A stretch of DNA of 40,235 nt from DATHGT01 sp035317605 (GTDB lineage: Bacteria; Methylomirabilota; Methylomirabilia; Rokubacteriales; CSP1-6): NCBI GenBank assembly GCA_035317605.1, contig DATHGT010000392.1:1-40235 (forward strand), read 5' to 3'. The stretch's first letter is position 1. Each line of letters starts with the position of its first letter. A program made the translations under genes and the position numbers. Positions 38,421-40,235 of the stretch are shown in pieces. The notes below the pieces were generated by a model. It did not search any database and was not told the origin of the DNA. It saw only the letters and a program-made list of their open reading frames with translations.

Positions 38421-39653
38421 ATGAACGAGCATCTGGCCATTCTCGAAGAGGGGGTCGACGCGTGGAACCGTTGGCGGGCTGGGCATCCCGATGTCCGGCC
38501 CGCCTTCACGGATCTGGTGCTCGCGAACCGCGACTTCCGAGGCTACGACTTTCGGGGGACGAGCTTCCTGCGCGTCCTGCTCAACGACTCGGATCTACGC
38601 GGCGCCGACTGTGAAGGGGCGAGGTTCGATGAGTCGCGGCTGATCAACGTCGATCTGCGGCAAACGCGAATGAAAGCGTGCAGCCTCCTCGGCGCGACGT
38701 TGTCGCACGCGAAGCTCGCCGGGCTCGATCTCACGCTCACCAACTTCAGCGACGCCGACTGCTGGGACGCCGACTTCAGCGGCGCCGATCTCTCGGGGGC
38801 GACGATGCAGCGGGCGAAGCTCAACGACGCCAAGCTGGTGGCCACGACCCTGCACCGTACCGATATGACGAGCGCGATCCTTCACATGGCCGATCTGTCT
38901 CACGCCGACCTGAGGGAAGCCGAGCTGTCGGTGGCCCAGCTCATCGCGGCCACCGCGCGCGATGCCAACTTCACCGGGGCCTCGCTGCAGGTCGCGATCG
39001 TCGTCAATTGCGACTTCACCGGTGCGACGCTGTCCGGGGCGCGCATTTTTGGCCTCTCGGCTTGGAACGTGGAGCTCGCCGGCGCCAAGCAGGAAGACAT
39101 GATCATCACGCGCGACAGCGAGCCGGCCATCACGTGTGACGACATCGAGATCGCGCAATTCCTCTATTTGTTGCTCGAAAACAAGAAAATCCGGAAGGTG
39201 ATCGACGGTGTGACCTCGAAGGTCGTGCTGATCCTCGGCCGCTTCACGGAGGAGCGCAAGGCTGTCCTCGATGCGATCCGCGCCGCGCTCCGGAAGCTCG
39301 ACTACACGCCGGTGCTCTTCGACTTCGACAAGCCCGCGAGCAAGGACCTGACGGGAACGGTGGAAACGCTGGCCCGCATGGCGAAGTTCATCATCGCGGA
39401 CCTCACGGATCCCAGCAGCATCCCTCACGAGCTCGCGACGATCATTCCCTCCCTGCGCACGACGCCCGTCCTGTCGATCAAGCACGAGGGCTCTCCCGCC
39501 GGCTACGTCATGTTCGACGACTACGCGGTGGCGTACGAACGGTGGGTGCTGCCGACGAAGACGTACGGCGACACCCCTTCGCTGATCGCGTCGCTGCCGG
39601 CGCTGATCAAGCCGGCCGAGCAGATGGCGGCGAAGCTGCGCACGCCGCGCTGA
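38421..39653 (+). CDS. Pentapeptide-repeat protein with C-terminal TIR-like domain
   Basis: This 410-residue protein starts with a short helical N-terminus. From about residue 30 to 225 it has A(D/N)LXX-type pentapeptide repeats: DLRGADCEGARFDESRLINV, then ADFSGADLSGATMQRAKLND and NFTGASLQVAIVVNCDFTGA, which form a right-handed quadrilateral helix. After a helical linker, residues 267-400 form an alpha/beta domain with VVLILGRFTEERKAVLDAIR, DYTPVLFDFDKP and KFIIADLTDPSSIPHELATI. This last part resembles TIR or nucleotide-hydrolase-type folds, with a possible catalytic Glu at 337. The function is unknown. It starts 7 nt after the SDR stop. Confidence 0.8.
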   Translation: MNEHLAILEEGVDAWNRWRAGHPDVRPAFTDLVLANRDFRGYDFRGTSFLRVLLNDSDLRGADCEGARFDESRLINVDLRQTRMKACSLLGATLSHAKLAGLDLTLTNFSDADCWDADFSGADLSGATMQRAKLNDAKLVATTLHRTDMTSAILHMADLSHADLREAELSVAQLIAATARDANFTGASLQVAIVVNCDFTGATLSGARIFGLSAWNVELAGAKQEDMIITRDSEPAITCDDIEIAQFLYLLLENKKIRKVIDGVTSKVVLILGRFTEERKAVLDAIRAALRKLDYTPVLFDFDKPASKDLTGTVETLARMAKFIIADLTDPSSIPHELATIIPSLRTTPVLSIKHEGSPAGYVMFDDYAVAYERWVLPTKTYGDTPSLIASLPALIKPAEQMAAKLRTPR

Positions 39654-39670
39654 GACGAGCTCCTCAGCGC
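39647..39670 (+). terminator. Hairpin overlapping the stop of the pentapeptide-repeat gene
   Basis: GCGCTGAG (39647-39654) and CTCAGCGC (39663-39670) form a perfect 8-bp stem with an 8-nt loop; the TGA stop is inside the first arm. There is no T-run. It is the likely end of the plus-strand binding-protein operon. Confidence 0.45.
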
Positions 39671-39757
39671 AGGTAGTCGCGCTGCCGGCGGTCGTAGTCG
39701 TACCGCTTCAGCGCGACGCGCAGGAGCTCGTCGGAGGCCACGCGGACGCCGGCCAGG

Positions 39758-40235
39758 CTACGCGTGACGCCGCCGCATGGCGGCGATCCCCGCGACAAGG
39801 AGCAGCGCGACCATCACGGCCCAGCCGAAGGACGACATCGTCGGGATCGGAACCACCGTGCCGGGCGCCAGGATCGTCGTCGGGTCGTTCGCGGTGGCGT
39901 TCGCGGTGTTGACCTCGCCACCGCCCGAGACCGTCGCCGAGTTGATGACGCTCGACGGGGCGTTGGTGGCCACGTTCACGGTCAGCGTGATGACCGGATA
40001 GCTGGCGCCCGCCGCGAGGACGTCGCTGCGCGTGCACGGCCCGCTCGGCTGCGTGCAGCTCCAGCCCGTACCGCTGATCGCCGTCGCGGTCAGCCCGATC
40101 GGTATGGTCTCCGTCACCGTCACGGTTCCGCTCGTCGGGCCCGTTCCGCCATTGCTCACCGTGATCGTGTAGGTGGCGCCCGTCTGCCCGGGCGTGAAGT
40201 TCCCGGCATGCGTCTTGGCGATGGTCAGATCCGCG
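39758..40235 (-). CDS. DUF11-repeat surface protein with IPTL-CTERM-like tail (5' part outside window)
   Basis: The C-terminal ~159 residues of a secreted protein are visible; the start is beyond the right edge. The visible part has a DUF11-type domain (TIAKTHAGNFTPGQTGATYT, TITVSNGGTGPTSGTVTVTE, then PSSVINSATVSGGGEVN). The C-terminus is a sorting tail: a short VPIPTMSSFGW motif, one hydrophobic helix (AVMVALLLVAGIAAM) and a basic RRRHA end. That matches IPTL-CTERM/exosortase-type tails. The protein would be exported and anchored or processed at the surface. The sequence between its stop and 39670 holds no convincing gene. Confidence 0.8.
   Translation of the reverse strand, partial: ADLTIAKTHAGNFTPGQTGATYTITVSNGGTGPTSGTVTVTETIPIGLTATAISGTGWSCTQPSGPCTRSDVLAAGASYPVITLTVNVATNAPSSVINSATVSGGGEVNTANATANDPTTILAPGTVVPIPTMSSFGWAVMVALLLVAGIAAMRRRHA

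Noticed and set aside
39665..39757. Short minus-strand open stretch after the IPTL-type gene (ends RRQRDYLR)
   Set aside because: About 30 residues, no ribosome binding site and no family. It may be a remnant; too weak to call.

Overview
The window is very GC-rich chromosomal DNA, densely coded on both strands with many 4-nt start/stop overlaps. It looks like an uncultured soil or sediment bacterium. A UbiD-family decarboxylase inside a peptide-type ABC transporter operon, GAF-rich sensor kinases and a DUF6282 hydrolase would suit a Rokubacteria/Methylomirabilota-like lineage. That placement is an impression from gene content: there is no rRNA or other phylogenetic marker here. Several genes have a TANNNT -10-like hexamer 6-8 nt before the start codon, which suggests leaderless transcription is common.

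Layout. (1) 1-2.73 kb: a MoCF/CinA-type protein divergent from uppP, then a DUF6282 metal-hydrolase-like gene. (2) 2.73-7.54 kb is the accessory region: an orphan HicB-like antitoxin; a DUF433/DUF5615 toxin-antitoxin pair behind a promoter with repeat structure; and a 2.83-kb element with IS3-type inverted ends whose transposase is broken and whose right half is a frameshifted multi-GAF sensor histidine kinase. Two inverted copies (3131-3297 and 7323-7490) of a ~167-bp repeat with G-rich inverted ends bracket the TA pair and the IS. (3) 7.5-13.3 kb, minus strand: HlyD/EmrA-like adaptor, two coupled hybrid histidine kinases and a VOC protein. (4) 13.4-18.4 kb: an unrecognised plus-strand gene, then a minus-strand tldD-pmbA-tatD-alpha/beta hydrolase operon.

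(5) 18.6-22.6 kb, minus strand: a TPP riboswitch with a terminator-like hairpin controls thiS-thiG-thiE, and probably a following M20 amidohydrolase and a BtuF-like binding protein. (6) 22.66-25.23 kb, plus strand: queE-queC (7-deazaguanine synthesis) and an orphan radical-SAM DNA modification/repair protein. (7) 25.2-30.1 kb: a DUF255 thioredoxin-fold protein and ygfZ on minus; on plus a short MutY, a NUDIX hydrolase and a DinB-fold protein; then a small retropepsin-like gene on minus.

(8) 30.6-39.7 kb: a divergent transport locus. On minus, permease-permease-UbiD-ATPase-ATPase; on plus, a secreted binding protein, a short-chain dehydrogenase with a degenerate active site, and a pentapeptide-repeat protein fused to a TIR-like domain. 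(9) The right edge holds the 3' end of a secreted DUF11 protein with an IPTL-CTERM-like sorting tail.

The best leads for something undescribed are the sensor kinase enclosed by IS3 ends, the G-rich repeat pair bracketing the island, and the pentapeptide/TIR-like fusion. I saw no tRNA, rRNA or CRISPR array.
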